A DNA stretch of 52,325 nt, from assembly GCA_900551115.1 (NCBI GenBank), contig URUY01000027.1:1-52325 (forward strand), given 5' to 3'. The stretch is from an uncultured Lachnospiraceae bacterium. Its GTDB lineage: Bacteria; Bacillota; Clostridia; Lachnospirales; Lachnospiraceae. The notes beneath the pieces were generated by a model, which was given only the letters and a program-made list of their open reading frames with translations, was not told the DNA's origin and did no database searches. Shown here piece after piece: positions 42,772 through 51,186 of the stretch (its first letter is position 1; the number at the start of each line of letters is the position of its first letter). A program made the translations under genes and the position numbers.

Positions 42772-42800
42772 ATAATATGACAATTAACAGGTTGTGTCAA
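42772..42800 (-). promoter_or_regulatory. Promoter of the type III toxin-antitoxin operon
   Basis: TTGACA (42800-42795), 17 nt, TATTAT (42777-42772) on the minus strand. The predicted start is near 42765, a few bases before the first antitoxin repeat. Confidence 0.75.
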
Positions 42801-42849
42801 CTGTATATTATATGTTTTATCATAACCCATACAAACTTCTTTATGCATT

Positions 42850-44466
42850 TCAAAGTTCTTCAAAACTCACTTCGTACACAAACATCGGATTACACTTAAA
42901 TTCTGTATCTAATAATTGTTTTAGCTCCTCTTCGCTGATATCTTGTTCCATACCCTTCGGTAATAAATATTTAATTTTCACACTAACCGGACCATATCTA
43001 TCATCATTAAAAATTTCATCTACAACTACTACGCCTTTATATTTACCACTATGATTAAAAAATTCTATGCACCACAAAAAGTAATCAACTATTTCCATTT
43101 CAGCATATCCCAATCCCCCCTCCTCTCTTACACCGATATTGACCAATTCATTTCCACATAAAATTGTACCACCAAATCCATCTTCTGCAACAATTCTGCA
43201 AGAATGTTGCAACTTATACTCGAAATAATCTTCTTCGTACAATTCATATTCCTCAATCTCTATATCCTTCGGGTTATTCACTTCAAATTCACACAATCTT
43301 TGGAACTCTATTTTTTCATCATTTAATAATTCCTCAAACTTATCCTTCCCCAATAACAATATCAACTTTGCAATTTGCTCATTCTTCGCATCATTTGAAT
43401 GAAAGTATACAGTAGTAACTGTATTTTCAAACATTATCAATCCCGTCAATATATCCTTATCTGTAATATCTAAAGAATGCCCTACAATATGAAGATGGTT
43501 TACACTTTCTTTATTCAACATTTTCTTCAACCGAAAAGAAGTCCCTTTCTGAATACGTTGATAATATTTCTTAAATTTAACAAATCGCAAATCCATATTA
43601 CTTTGCTGGTCTTTTTGGTCAGCATTAATTCCCAACACAATCCCATTTTCAATTTCATTCATACTACCATGTACATAAAATACTTTTGTATTTTTAGAAT
43701 ATAATCTAGAATACGTATCTGTATAATTAAAGTTTATTACTTCATCAATATTGTAAAAAATGGGATTATTCGAGCTTTTGTTAATTGCAATACTTTGGAC
43801 GAACTGTTCTAAATATATGCATAATGCCTCTGATAAATTCTCTAAATCTTGTTCCAACTTATATATAATTTTCGTCTCATCTATTTTTAAAATTCTATTT
43901 CCTTCTATATCTTTAACATAATACTCGTCTTTTACTTTCAACTTTTCTTCTAATTCCTCATAAAAAGGAACTCGCATCAAAATATCTATATCACTTCTAG
44001 ACAAAACATTTTCATCAATATGTATTCCTTTCTGTAAAAAATTCTTCTCATCTCCTGAAACACAGTCAAAATAATTTGTTATAGCATTTATTACCTGCGC
44101 CATCTCTTTTTCAAAATCAATCCATCCGATATTTCTAGTACACATTTTCAAAAAATACTTTATCCAAACATTATCCTTAGAGATTTCAACCAAGCGTCCG
44201 ATTCTGTTCTGTTTCAATTCGACATTATGCATAGAATTACTGTGAATCTGATAACATTTTTTAATATGTTCGTCACTATACAAAGGGCTCCCAGTACCGA
44301 ACATATAATTTATATATGAACATCTCTGCAATCTTTGTTCATCTGCAAGGTCCAGTAATCTATTTACCACATTAATAAAATCAATATATCTCGTTGGTAA
44401 ACAATGATATAAATCAAATCCGTTTCCTATTACTAAAACATTTTTCTCTTGTTTTGTATCTATCAT
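42850..44466 (-). CDS. AbiH-family abortive infection protein with a C-terminal extension
   Basis: The first 395 or so residues match AbiH (phage abortive infection) proteins: NVLVIGNGFDLYHCLPTRY (nucleotide-binding-like GNGFD at 14-18), INFNYTDTYSRLY around 244-256, VFYVHGSMNEIENGIVLGIN and LHIVGHSLDITD (325-336). Residues about 395-538 form an additional acidic domain (IEIEEYELYEEDYFEYKLQ, GFGGTILCGNELVNIGV, YFLWCIEFFNHSGKYKGVVV) that I do not recognise. Lactococcal AbiH, as I recall, is about 350 residues, so this is long. It is preceded by a small ORF in the same operon and followed by the toxin-antitoxin locus. The mechanism of AbiH is not established. Confidence 0.85.
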   Translation of the reverse strand: MIDTKQEKNVLVIGNGFDLYHCLPTRYIDFINVVNRLLDLADEQRLQRCSYINYMFGTGSPLYSDEHIKKCYQIHSNSMHNVELKQNRIGRLVEISKDNVWIKYFLKMCTRNIGWIDFEKEMAQVINAITNYFDCVSGDEKNFLQKGIHIDENVLSRSDIDILMRVPFYEELEEKLKVKDEYYVKDIEGNRILKIDETKIIYKLEQDLENLSEALCIYLEQFVQSIAINKSSNNPIFYNIDEVINFNYTDTYSRLYSKNTKVFYVHGSMNEIENGIVLGINADQKDQQSNMDLRFVKFKKYYQRIQKGTSFRLKKMLNKESVNHLHIVGHSLDITDKDILTGLIMFENTVTTVYFHSNDAKNEQIAKLILLLGKDKFEELLNDEKIEFQRLCEFEVNNPKDIEIEEYELYEEDYFEYKLQHSCRIVAEDGFGGTILCGNELVNIGVREEGGLGYAEMEIVDYFLWCIEFFNHSGKYKGVVVVDEIFNDDRYGPVSVKIKYLLPKGMEQDISEEELKQLLDTEFKCNPMFVYEVSFEEL

Positions 44467-44484
44467 GAAACTTTCTCCTCTTTA

Positions 44485-44664
44485 CTATTTGTGTAATGCA
44501 CTTACATCCCATGGATAAATAATCCATTCTCCATTATTCTTCCACGGCAGTGCGGTTTCTTTCGCATCTTGATTCAATGAGATATAGGACACCCCAAAAA
44601 CCAAATCACCACTTTTCATTTCTTCATTACTATCCCAAGTAACATTTACAACTACTTTAGACAT
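44485..44664 (-). CDS. 59-residue protein encoded just upstream of abiH
   Basis: MSKVVVNVTWDSNEEMKSGD LVFGVSYISLNQDAKETALP then WKNNGEWIIYPWDVSALHK. AAGGGGAAG precedes the ATG at a reasonable distance. The stop is 18 nt before the AbiH start, and AbiH has its own GAGGAG in that gap, so the two are likely one operon. I do not recognise it. A partner or antitoxin-like role for AbiH is a guess from position only. Confidence 0.6.
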   Translation of the reverse strand: MSKVVVNVTWDSNEEMKSGDLVFGVSYISLNQDAKETALPWKNNGEWIIYPWDVSALHK

Positions 44665-44684
44665 ATCAATCTTCCCCTTTATAT

Positions 44685-45062
44685 CTACTTCTTCAAGTTA
44701 TTTTCCTTATCAAAAAATGCCTTTTCGAGCTGCTCATACTCTTTCTGTGAACAAACCTCTTCGCATTTGCTTTGGTATTTTTTCGATTGCTCTAACATAC
44801 CTGCAATCTTGTCACACGGGAATTCAACACACTGATTGCATTTGCTTACCTGATGTTCCTTAATGCATGCAATCAATCCATAGGTACACTGCTTATGAGA
44901 GGAACAGCCGCCGCAGGCTATCTCATCAGCCGAAACGATTCGGTCTCGCCAACCAACTCTGTACCATAATTCCGCAACCTGTTCTAATTCCTCTTTACTG
45001 TGTGCATTATATCTCAGACATGCTATACAATTATCTCCGCATAATGTTATTTTCTCTTCCAT
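44685..45062 (-). CDS. DUF3795 cysteine-rich protein
   Basis: The 125-residue protein has the DUF3795 cysteine pattern: ITLCGDNCIACLRYNAHSKE, CGGCSSHKQCTYGLIACIK, VSKCNQCVEFPCDKI. About thirteen cysteines suggest metal or cluster binding. It lacks the YjbR domain present in the relative at 34823-35479. It lies 20 nt upstream of the small ORF before abiH, in the same direction, and 14 nt after the hydrolase gene. Confidence 0.82.
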   Translation of the reverse strand: MEEKITLCGDNCIACLRYNAHSKEELEQVAELWYRVGWRDRIVSADEIACGGCSSHKQCTYGLIACIKEHQVSKCNQCVEFPCDKIAGMLEQSKKYQSKCEEVCSQKEYEQLEKAFFDKENNLKK

Positions 45063-45076
45063 ACTGACTTATTCCT

Positions 45077-46042
45077 TTACTTTTGACCAAATAGACATAG
45101 CTTATCAAGAACACAATCCATTCCTTCTTTGCCCGGCATATGTCCGGAATTAGCTACGATTTCACATTGAAGATTTGGATTATGGCTACTTTGCACCAGT
45201 TCTTTTATTGTAGCGGTAGAAGCTACAATATCCGTATCTCCCTGTAAAATCACATAAGGAATATCCACCTTTGTTAATATGCCAGATAAGTCAAGCTGCA
45301 GAATTTCTCTCCATAGGGAACGATTCTTTTGATACCCATTTACCATTATCGCCTTGAAATCCCGGAAACTATAATCCGGGCTCGTCAGCAAACCTTTTAT
45401 TATGGGTGCTATTGGCGCCTGCTCACCTATTTTATTCTGATAGCCATTGGTATATTTTCTAATACTTGATGAAACCAATTGCAGTTCTCTCGAAGAAACA
45501 TTTTCCCGCTGTGTTGCTTTTATAATTTCCAATTTCGTTTTTGACAGTTTCGTTTTGTCGAGTGCATTCACAACTTCTTCGTTAAAGAAGATATCTTTTA
45601 CAATTTGTCCCCACACCACAACACCATCTACGGCATGGCAATTCTTCTCCAATATCCTTGCGCTCAGTATTGATCCCCAGGACATTGAAAAAATGAATAA
45701 TTTGTTATCCGGGAACAATTCCTTCACCTTTTGAATCAGCTCCAACGTCATCTGTACAAAGGAATCAATGGTAAAACTTTCATCAATCACATAATTATTA
45801 ATGCCGCAACCCAGCTGATCCCAATAAACCATAATAAACCGGTCCGTAAACTCCGGGAAAAGTCCACGACATCCAGCCGAAAACGGGATTGGAGTTCCCG
45901 GACCACCATGCAATGTAATTACTACCGGAAGCGAAGTGTCCTTTCCTTCAATCAGCACTTTTTGATTATACCCGCCTAATGACCAGTCATATATTTCAGA
46001 TATTTCGTTTTCTTCAATAACCGCTTTTCTCTTTTTGTTCAT
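45077..46042 (-). CDS. Alpha/beta hydrolase (intact paralogue of the pseudogene at 29 kb)
   Basis: The 321-residue protein has an oxyanion motif LHGGPGTPIPF at 44-54, YWDQLGCGINN at 73-83 and a nucleophile elbow SMSWGS with S121. QGDTDIV holds a candidate acid and NSGHMPGKEG the histidine. It resembles proline iminopeptidase-type hydrolases. Its paralogue 15 kb away has the same start and frame but lost 131 nt and gained a stop. Substrate unknown. Confidence 0.82.
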   Translation of the reverse strand: MNKKRKAVIEENEISEIYDWSLGGYNQKVLIEGKDTSLPVVITLHGGPGTPIPFSAGCRGLFPEFTDRFIMVYWDQLGCGINNYVIDESFTIDSFVQMTLELIQKVKELFPDNKLFIFSMSWGSILSARILEKNCHAVDGVVVWGQIVKDIFFNEEVVNALDKTKLSKTKLEIIKATQRENVSSRELQLVSSSIRKYTNGYQNKIGEQAPIAPIIKGLLTSPDYSFRDFKAIMVNGYQKNRSLWREILQLDLSGILTKVDIPYVILQGDTDIVASTATIKELVQSSHNPNLQCEIVANSGHMPGKEGMDCVLDKLCLFGQK

Positions 46043-46118
46043 CCGCTATTTTCCTCCTATAAAACCAACTATGCTTTTGATAGCTATTTATATACTGTCA
46101 ACGCATTGCAAACACCGA

Positions 46119-46955
46119 TTAATTTGTGTGATTCTTTATCCATCCTACAGAAGCCTCAAAAGCATGTTTTCTTGCCAGCTTACAGTTCTTCGCATATTTA
46201 CGCTCTTGCGGAAAAATTTTCAGTTTGACTGACTTTACAGGACATAATATATGACTTGATTTTGGATATACTATATGTTGATATGAATATGGATAAGAAA
46301 CCGTTTTGAGTTTCTGCATTAAAATATCACCCATCTTTTTAGACGGCCAAATCGAATCATCCTGCGATGAAATAAGCAATATTGGGCAATTTGCGTTTTC
46401 AATTTTTATGCGATTTTCTTCTGAAAATCCCTTTTCAAATGCCTTAGTGAAGTTATTTAAAAACGCATATCCTCCTTGTGACAAATACATTTTAGCAATG
46501 TTAAAATTTTTCACTTGCGCTTTAATATATGGCAACTCTTGTCCTCGATATGTCCATGCAGAATGATCACTGTATCCTTTCGTTGAAAATCCTTCAAAAA
46601 CAGCACAAGAAGGCGAAACCGCAATTACTCCATCTATATCTGAAAAGTAAGTTGATGCCACTAATGCTTGTTCAGCTCCTTTTGAAAATCCGTACAAATA
46701 GATTTTTTTGTACCCTTGCTTTTTCAATTTTGATACCATATCTTCAATACTTTCAATTGGTATGCATGACAAATCTTTAGGGAGCATTTTATAATGCCAA
46801 TATACGAAAGCACACGCAGGAATACCATTAGCATTAAATTGTAGTGCAATTTTCCTTGCCCATGTAATACCACCATCACTACCCGTGATAACACAAACTA
46901 TGCACTTCTTATCATTGTTGAAAGGAAAAATCTTTAATACATAATGTTCTGACAT
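46119..46955 (-). CDS. Alpha/beta hydrolase with BAAT C-terminal-like domain
   Basis: The 278-residue protein resembles the catalytic domain of acyl-CoA thioester hydrolase/BAAT proteins: CVITGSDGGITWARKIA, YGFSKGAEQALVAS with the nucleophile in GFSKG, and LLISSQDDSIWPSKKMGD. A histidine lies in YPKSSHILCP. AGGAGA precedes the ATG. These bacterial proteins are mostly uncharacterised hydrolases. Stand-alone, 77 nt upstream of the hydrolase above. Confidence 0.75.
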   Translation of the reverse strand: MSEHYVLKIFPFNNDKKCIVCVITGSDGGITWARKIALQFNANGIPACAFVYWHYKMLPKDLSCIPIESIEDMVSKLKKQGYKKIYLYGFSKGAEQALVASTYFSDIDGVIAVSPSCAVFEGFSTKGYSDHSAWTYRGQELPYIKAQVKNFNIAKMYLSQGGYAFLNNFTKAFEKGFSEENRIKIENANCPILLISSQDDSIWPSKKMGDILMQKLKTVSYPYSYQHIVYPKSSHILCPVKSVKLKIFPQERKYAKNCKLARKHAFEASVGWIKNHTN

Positions 46956-47011
46956 GCATAAATCTCCTTAATTTTACAAAACGTAAATACTTTAACTCTT
47001 CAAATCCAGTT

Positions 47012-47481
47012 CTAGTCAATTACCAGCATTTCCATTGACTTCTCATGTGTAACTTTCTCTCCTAAATAATTGACCCATTTTTCTGTAAAGAAAGAAAAGT
47101 AAGATAGCTTATTCTCTTTTCTTTTTTTTGCAAATAAAGGTAAAAATCCCCAAAGTGTAGAAGGGATTCCTATGATTATCAGATACAGTGGACCTAAGAT
47201 TAGTGATTGAATTGTATGTCCATATTCATGAACTAACAATCTTTCACTCAGTTCAGTTTTATCTATCTTATTTTCAAATTTTGTAACAAAATATGGTTCT
47301 TTTGTTACAAAAACGAATAATCCTAATAACACACTGGACACATTTTTCCATTCAGTAACAACCGCTCCATGATAGTTATAATGATGTTCTTTAATGTGTA
47401 AAAAAATACGCATAAACCTAAAATGGTTTGTAAAATTCCCCATGTATACTGCAATATAACGTATATTACTTTCAAATTCAT
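47012..47481 (-). pseudogene. Membrane protein with HExxH-type motif, frameshifted in a poly-A/T run
   Basis: The downstream frame contains YHGAVVTEWKNVSSVLLGLF, LLVHEYGHTIQSLILGPLYL (HEYGH, a zinc-protease-like HExxH) and SYFSFFTEKWVNYLGEKV. It has no start with a ribosome binding site. In the other frame, AAGGAG at 47482-47488 precedes ATG 47481 or TTG 47475 and reads KVIYVILQYTWGILQTILGL CVFF, the usual N-terminus of this family as I remember it. The frames would join as CVFFLHIKEHH if the seven-A run at 47400-47406 (plus strand) had eight. So one base is missing, in the genome or in the assembly. Confidence 0.75.
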
Positions 47482-47696
47482 TCTCCTTATCAAAATCACT
47501 ATTTATATACTACACATTAATAAATAACACCTGCATTTATTCATATAGATATAATACCACTCAATCCTGCCTTTTTCCATTCAAAAATGCCTAATCTCCG
47601 CTTTTGCCACATTCTAAATCCCAAATAAAAAGGCTCAACCCCTTGTATACAAAGGGCTGAGCCAATTAAGTCAACTAATACTCAGAAAGTATTTAA
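47482..47696. other. Intergenic region between tuf and the accessory zone
   Basis: Apart from the tuf terminator I see no gene, promoter of note or repeat here. It is AT-rich. Confidence 0.5.
47623..47663 (-). terminator. Terminator after tuf
   Basis: GGCTCAGCCC/GGGTTGAGCC (one G-T pair on the minus strand), then TTTTTATTT. It closes the str operon, so the S10 operon relies on its own promoter 44 kb away. Confidence 0.85.
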
Positions 47697-48884
47697 TTAC
47701 TCGATGATGCTGGCAACACGGCCTGAACCAACGGTTCTACCACCTTCACGGATAGCGAAGGTAAGACCCTGCTCCATAGCGATGGGATGAATCAGTTCGA
47801 TGGTCATCTCTACGTTATCGCCAGGCATGCACATCTCGGTACCAGCAGGCAGATTACATACGCCAGTGATATCAGTTGTTCTGAAGTAGAACTGAGGACG
47901 ATAGTTGTTGAAGAAAGGAGTATGACGTCCACCTTCGTCCTTGGTCAGTACGTAAACCTGAGCGGTAAATTTCTTATGGCAGGTAACGCTGCCGGGTTTT
48001 GCAAGAACCTGTCCTCTTTCGATTTCAGTTCTCTGAATACCACGAAGCAGTGCGCCGATGTTATCACCAGCCTGTGCCTCATCAAGCATCTTACGGAACA
48101 TTTCGATACCGGTTACAACAGTCTTCTTCTTCTCTTCCTTAATACCAACGATTTCAACTTCGTCGTTCAGGTGAAGAGTACCACGCTCTACTCTACCGGT
48201 AGCAACAGTACCACGGCCGGTAATGGTAAATACGTCTTCGACAGGCATCAGGAAAGGCTTGTCTGTATCACGCTGAGGATCAGGAATATACTCATCAACA
48301 GTACTCATCAGTTCCATAATCTTGTCGCCCCATTCGCCCATGGGATCTTCCAGAGCCTTCAGAGCAGAACCCTTAATGATAGGGCAGTCTGTGAAGTTAT
48401 ACTCTTCAAGCTGTTCTGTGATTTCCATCTCAACCAGCTCAAGTAATTCAGGATCGTCTACCATATCGCACTTGTTCATGAATACAACGATATAAGGTAC
48501 GCCTACCTGACGGGACAGAAGGATATGCTCCTTAGTCTGAGCCATAACACCATCAGTTGCAGCAACAACCAGGATAGCGCCGTCCATCTGAGCAGCACCG
48601 GTAATCATGTTCTTAACGTAGTCAGCATGGCCCGGGCAGTCAACGTGTGCATAATGTCTCTTTTCAGTCTGATACTCTACGTGAGAAGTAGAAATGGTGA
48701 TACCACGTTCTCTCTCTTCGGGAGCCTTATCGATGTTCTCGAAATCAACCTTTGCGTTACCAGCTACTCTTTCAGCTAAAACCTTGGTGATAGCTGCGGT
48801 TAAAGTAGTTTTACCATGGTCAACGTGACCGATGGTACCAATGTTACAATGGGGCTTACTTCTTTCAAATTTAGCTTTTGCCAT
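47697..48884 (-). CDS. tuf: Elongation factor Tu
   Basis: The 395-residue GTPase has G1 GHVDHGKTT, G3 DCPGHADYVKNM, G4 NKCDMVDD and G5 GSALKAL, then the two beta-barrel domains ending in GGRTVGSGRVASIIE. EF-Tu brings aminoacyl-tRNA to the ribosome. AAGGAGG lies before the ATG. It follows fusA after 140 nt containing a long hairpin. This is the last gene of the str operon here. Confidence 0.98.
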   Translation of the reverse strand: MAKAKFERSKPHCNIGTIGHVDHGKTTLTAAITKVLAERVAGNAKVDFENIDKAPEERERGITISTSHVEYQTEKRHYAHVDCPGHADYVKNMITGAAQMDGAILVVAATDGVMAQTKEHILLSRQVGVPYIVVFMNKCDMVDDPELLELVEMEITEQLEEYNFTDCPIIKGSALKALEDPMGEWGDKIMELMSTVDEYIPDPQRDTDKPFLMPVEDVFTITGRGTVATGRVERGTLHLNDEVEIVGIKEEKKKTVVTGIEMFRKMLDEAQAGDNIGALLRGIQRTEIERGQVLAKPGSVTCHKKFTAQVYVLTKDEGGRHTPFFNNYRPQFYFRTTDITGVCNLPAGTEMCMPGDNVEMTIELIHPIAMEQGLTFAIREGGRTVGSGRVASIIE

Positions 48885-48935
48885 TATTATAGTCCTCCTT
48901 AAAATTGTTGAGTCAATTTTTTATTTTTCAATTTT

Positions 48936-48970
48936 CTCGGCTATTTCTAATTATATTAAAAACAGCCGAG
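48936..48970 (-). other. Hairpin in the fusA-tuf spacer
   Basis: CTCGGCT/AGCCGAG, extended by about three more pairs past one mismatch, with a long AT loop. It is followed on the minus strand by an A-rich, not T-rich, stretch, so it is unlikely to terminate transcription. Confidence 0.5.
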
Positions 48971-49024
48971 ATTTTCAAGCTTTATTTTACATTCAGATGA
49001 TTCAGATACTTATTTGCGCTGCAA

Positions 49025-51142
49025 TTACTTTGCTTTTGCTGCAAGTACCTTTTCCTGAACATTCTTGGGAACCTGCTCATATTTTTCAAAGAACATAGAG
49101 TAGTTACCACGACCCTGTGTCTTGGAACGCAGGTCAGTAGAATAACCGAACATTTCAGCAAGAGGTACATAAGCTCTAACCATCTTGCCGCCGCCGATAT
49201 CTTCCATGCCTTCGATACGTCCGCGACGGGAGTTAATATCGCCGATAACATCACCCATGTATTCTTCGGGCATTGTTACCTCCACCTTCATGATAGGCTC
49301 AAGCAGTACAGGAGCAGCCTTCTTCATAGCTTCCTTGAATGCCATGGAACCGGCAATGTGGAATGCCATTTCGGAAGAGTCAACTTCATGGTAAGAACCA
49401 TCATATACGTTAGCATATACACCAACTACAGGGAATCCGCCAAGGATACCGGCCTTGGTAGCTTCTTCGATACCTTCACCTACAGCAGGGATGTATTCCT
49501 TCGGAATAGCACCGCCCACAACGGTGGATTCAAACTTAAACAGCTCTTCGCCGTTTGCATCCATAGGCTCGAATTTAACCTTACAATGTCCGTACTGTCC
49601 ACGACCACCGGACTGCTTTGCATATTTGTATTCCTGATCAACAGGCTTTGTAAAGGTTTCCTTGTAAGCAACCTGAGGTGCGCCAACGTTAGCCTCTACC
49701 TTAAATTCACGCAAAAGACGGTCAACGATGATTTCCAGATGAAGCTCACCCATACCTGCGATAATGGTCTGTCCGGTTTCCTGATTGGTATGCGCACGGA
49801 AGGTAGGATCTTCTTCTGCAAGTTTTGCAAGAGATTCACCCAGCTTGCCCTGACCTGCTTTGGTCTTAGGCTCGATAGCCAGCTCAATAACGGGCTCAGG
49901 GAATTCCATGGACTCCAGGATTACAGGATGCTGATCGTCACAAATGGTATCACCGGTAGTGGTAAACTTAAAGCCTACTGCTGCAGCGATATCACCTGAA
50001 TATACCTTATCAAGCTCTGCTCTCTTATTTGCATGCATCTGCAGGATACGTCCTACACGCTCTTTTTTATCTTTTGTGGCATTCAGTACATAAGAACCGG
50101 AGTTCATTGTACCGGAATAAACACGGAAATAAGCTAACTTTCCTACGAACGGGTCAGTCATGATCTTGAATGCCAGTGCGGAGAAGGGTTCTTCATCAGA
50201 AGAATGTCTCTCGATTTCATTGCCGTCCATGTCTACACCCTTAATAGCGGGGATATCCAACGGAGAAGGCATAAATTCTACAACTGCATCCAATAATTTC
50301 TGAACACCTTTATTTCTATATGCAGTACCGCAGCATACAGGTACTGCTGCACATTCACAGGTACCCTTTCTTAAAGCTGCCTTTAACTGCTCATTTGTAG
50401 GTTCTTCACCTTCCAGATAAAGCATCATTAAGTCATCATCAAGCTCACAGATTTTCTCTACAAGCTCAGTGTGGTATAATTCAGCATCATCCTTCATGTC
50501 ATCAGGAATATCAGTGATAGAAATGTCATCACCCTTATCATCATTGTAGATGTAGGCTTTCATTTCAAACAAATCAACGATTCCCTTAAATTCATCTTCT
50601 TTACCGATAGGTAACTGAATGCAGATTGCATTCTTACCAAGTCTGTTTTTAATCTGTTCTACTGCGCCGTAGAAGTTTGCACCCAGGATGTCCATTTTAT
50701 TAATGAACGCCATACGGGGTACATTGTAGGTGTCAGCCTGACGCCATACATTCTCGGACTGCGGCTCAACACCGCCCTTTGCACAGAAAACACCAACAGC
50801 ACCATCGAGTACACGCAGGGAACGTTCAACTTCTACAGTGAAGTCAACGTGACCGGGGGTATCGATAATATTGATACGATGCTCCAAAGCACCGGCTTTA
50901 GGCTTGCAGTTCTCCTGCAGAGTCCAGTGACAGGTTGTAGCTGCAGAGGTAATGGTAATACCTCTTTCCTGTTCCTGTGCCATCCAGTCCATGGTAGCAG
51001 TACCTTCATGAGTATCACCAATCTTATAGTTTACACCGGTATAGTAAAGAATACGCTCTGTAGTAGTCGTCTTACCAGCATCGATGTGAGCCATAATACC
51101 AATGTTTCTGGTTCTCTCTAATGGATATTCTCTTCCAGCCAA
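49025..51142 (-). CDS. fusA: Elongation factor G
   Basis: The 705-residue translocase has G1 AHIDAGKTT, G2 around ERGITI, G3 DTPGHVDFT, G4 NKMDILGAN, and the five-domain EF-G layout with domain IV GGRGQYGHCKVKFEP. Length is normal for EF-G 1 and there is no sign of the tetracycline-protection variant. AAGGAGG precedes the ATG. It lies between rpsG and tuf in the normal str order. Confidence 0.98.
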   Translation of the reverse strand: MAGREYPLERTRNIGIMAHIDAGKTTTTERILYYTGVNYKIGDTHEGTATMDWMAQEQERGITITSAATTCHWTLQENCKPKAGALEHRINIIDTPGHVDFTVEVERSLRVLDGAVGVFCAKGGVEPQSENVWRQADTYNVPRMAFINKMDILGANFYGAVEQIKNRLGKNAICIQLPIGKEDEFKGIVDLFEMKAYIYNDDKGDDISITDIPDDMKDDAELYHTELVEKICELDDDLMMLYLEGEEPTNEQLKAALRKGTCECAAVPVCCGTAYRNKGVQKLLDAVVEFMPSPLDIPAIKGVDMDGNEIERHSSDEEPFSALAFKIMTDPFVGKLAYFRVYSGTMNSGSYVLNATKDKKERVGRILQMHANKRAELDKVYSGDIAAAVGFKFTTTGDTICDDQHPVILESMEFPEPVIELAIEPKTKAGQGKLGESLAKLAEEDPTFRAHTNQETGQTIIAGMGELHLEIIVDRLLREFKVEANVGAPQVAYKETFTKPVDQEYKYAKQSGGRGQYGHCKVKFEPMDANGEELFKFESTVVGGAIPKEYIPAVGEGIEEATKAGILGGFPVVGVYANVYDGSYHEVDSSEMAFHIAGSMAFKEAMKKAAPVLLEPIMKVEVTMPEEYMGDVIGDINSRRGRIEGMEDIGGGKMVRAYVPLAEMFGYSTDLRSKTQGRGNYSMFFEKYEQVPKNVQEKVLAAKAK

Positions 51143-51186
51143 GATTTTTTCCTCCTTATATTAATACCTGACAGGCAGTCGATATA

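Noticed and set aside
48885..48920. TTGACT ... TATAAT just before tuf, looking like a tuf promoter
   Set aside because: The TATAAT sits between the ribosome binding site and the ATG, and the spacing is 19 nt; a transcript from it would lack the ribosome binding site.
49025..51142. fusA as a ribosomal protection (TetM-like) protein
   Set aside because: Sequence and domain IV match ordinary EF-G, and the gene sits in the str operon.
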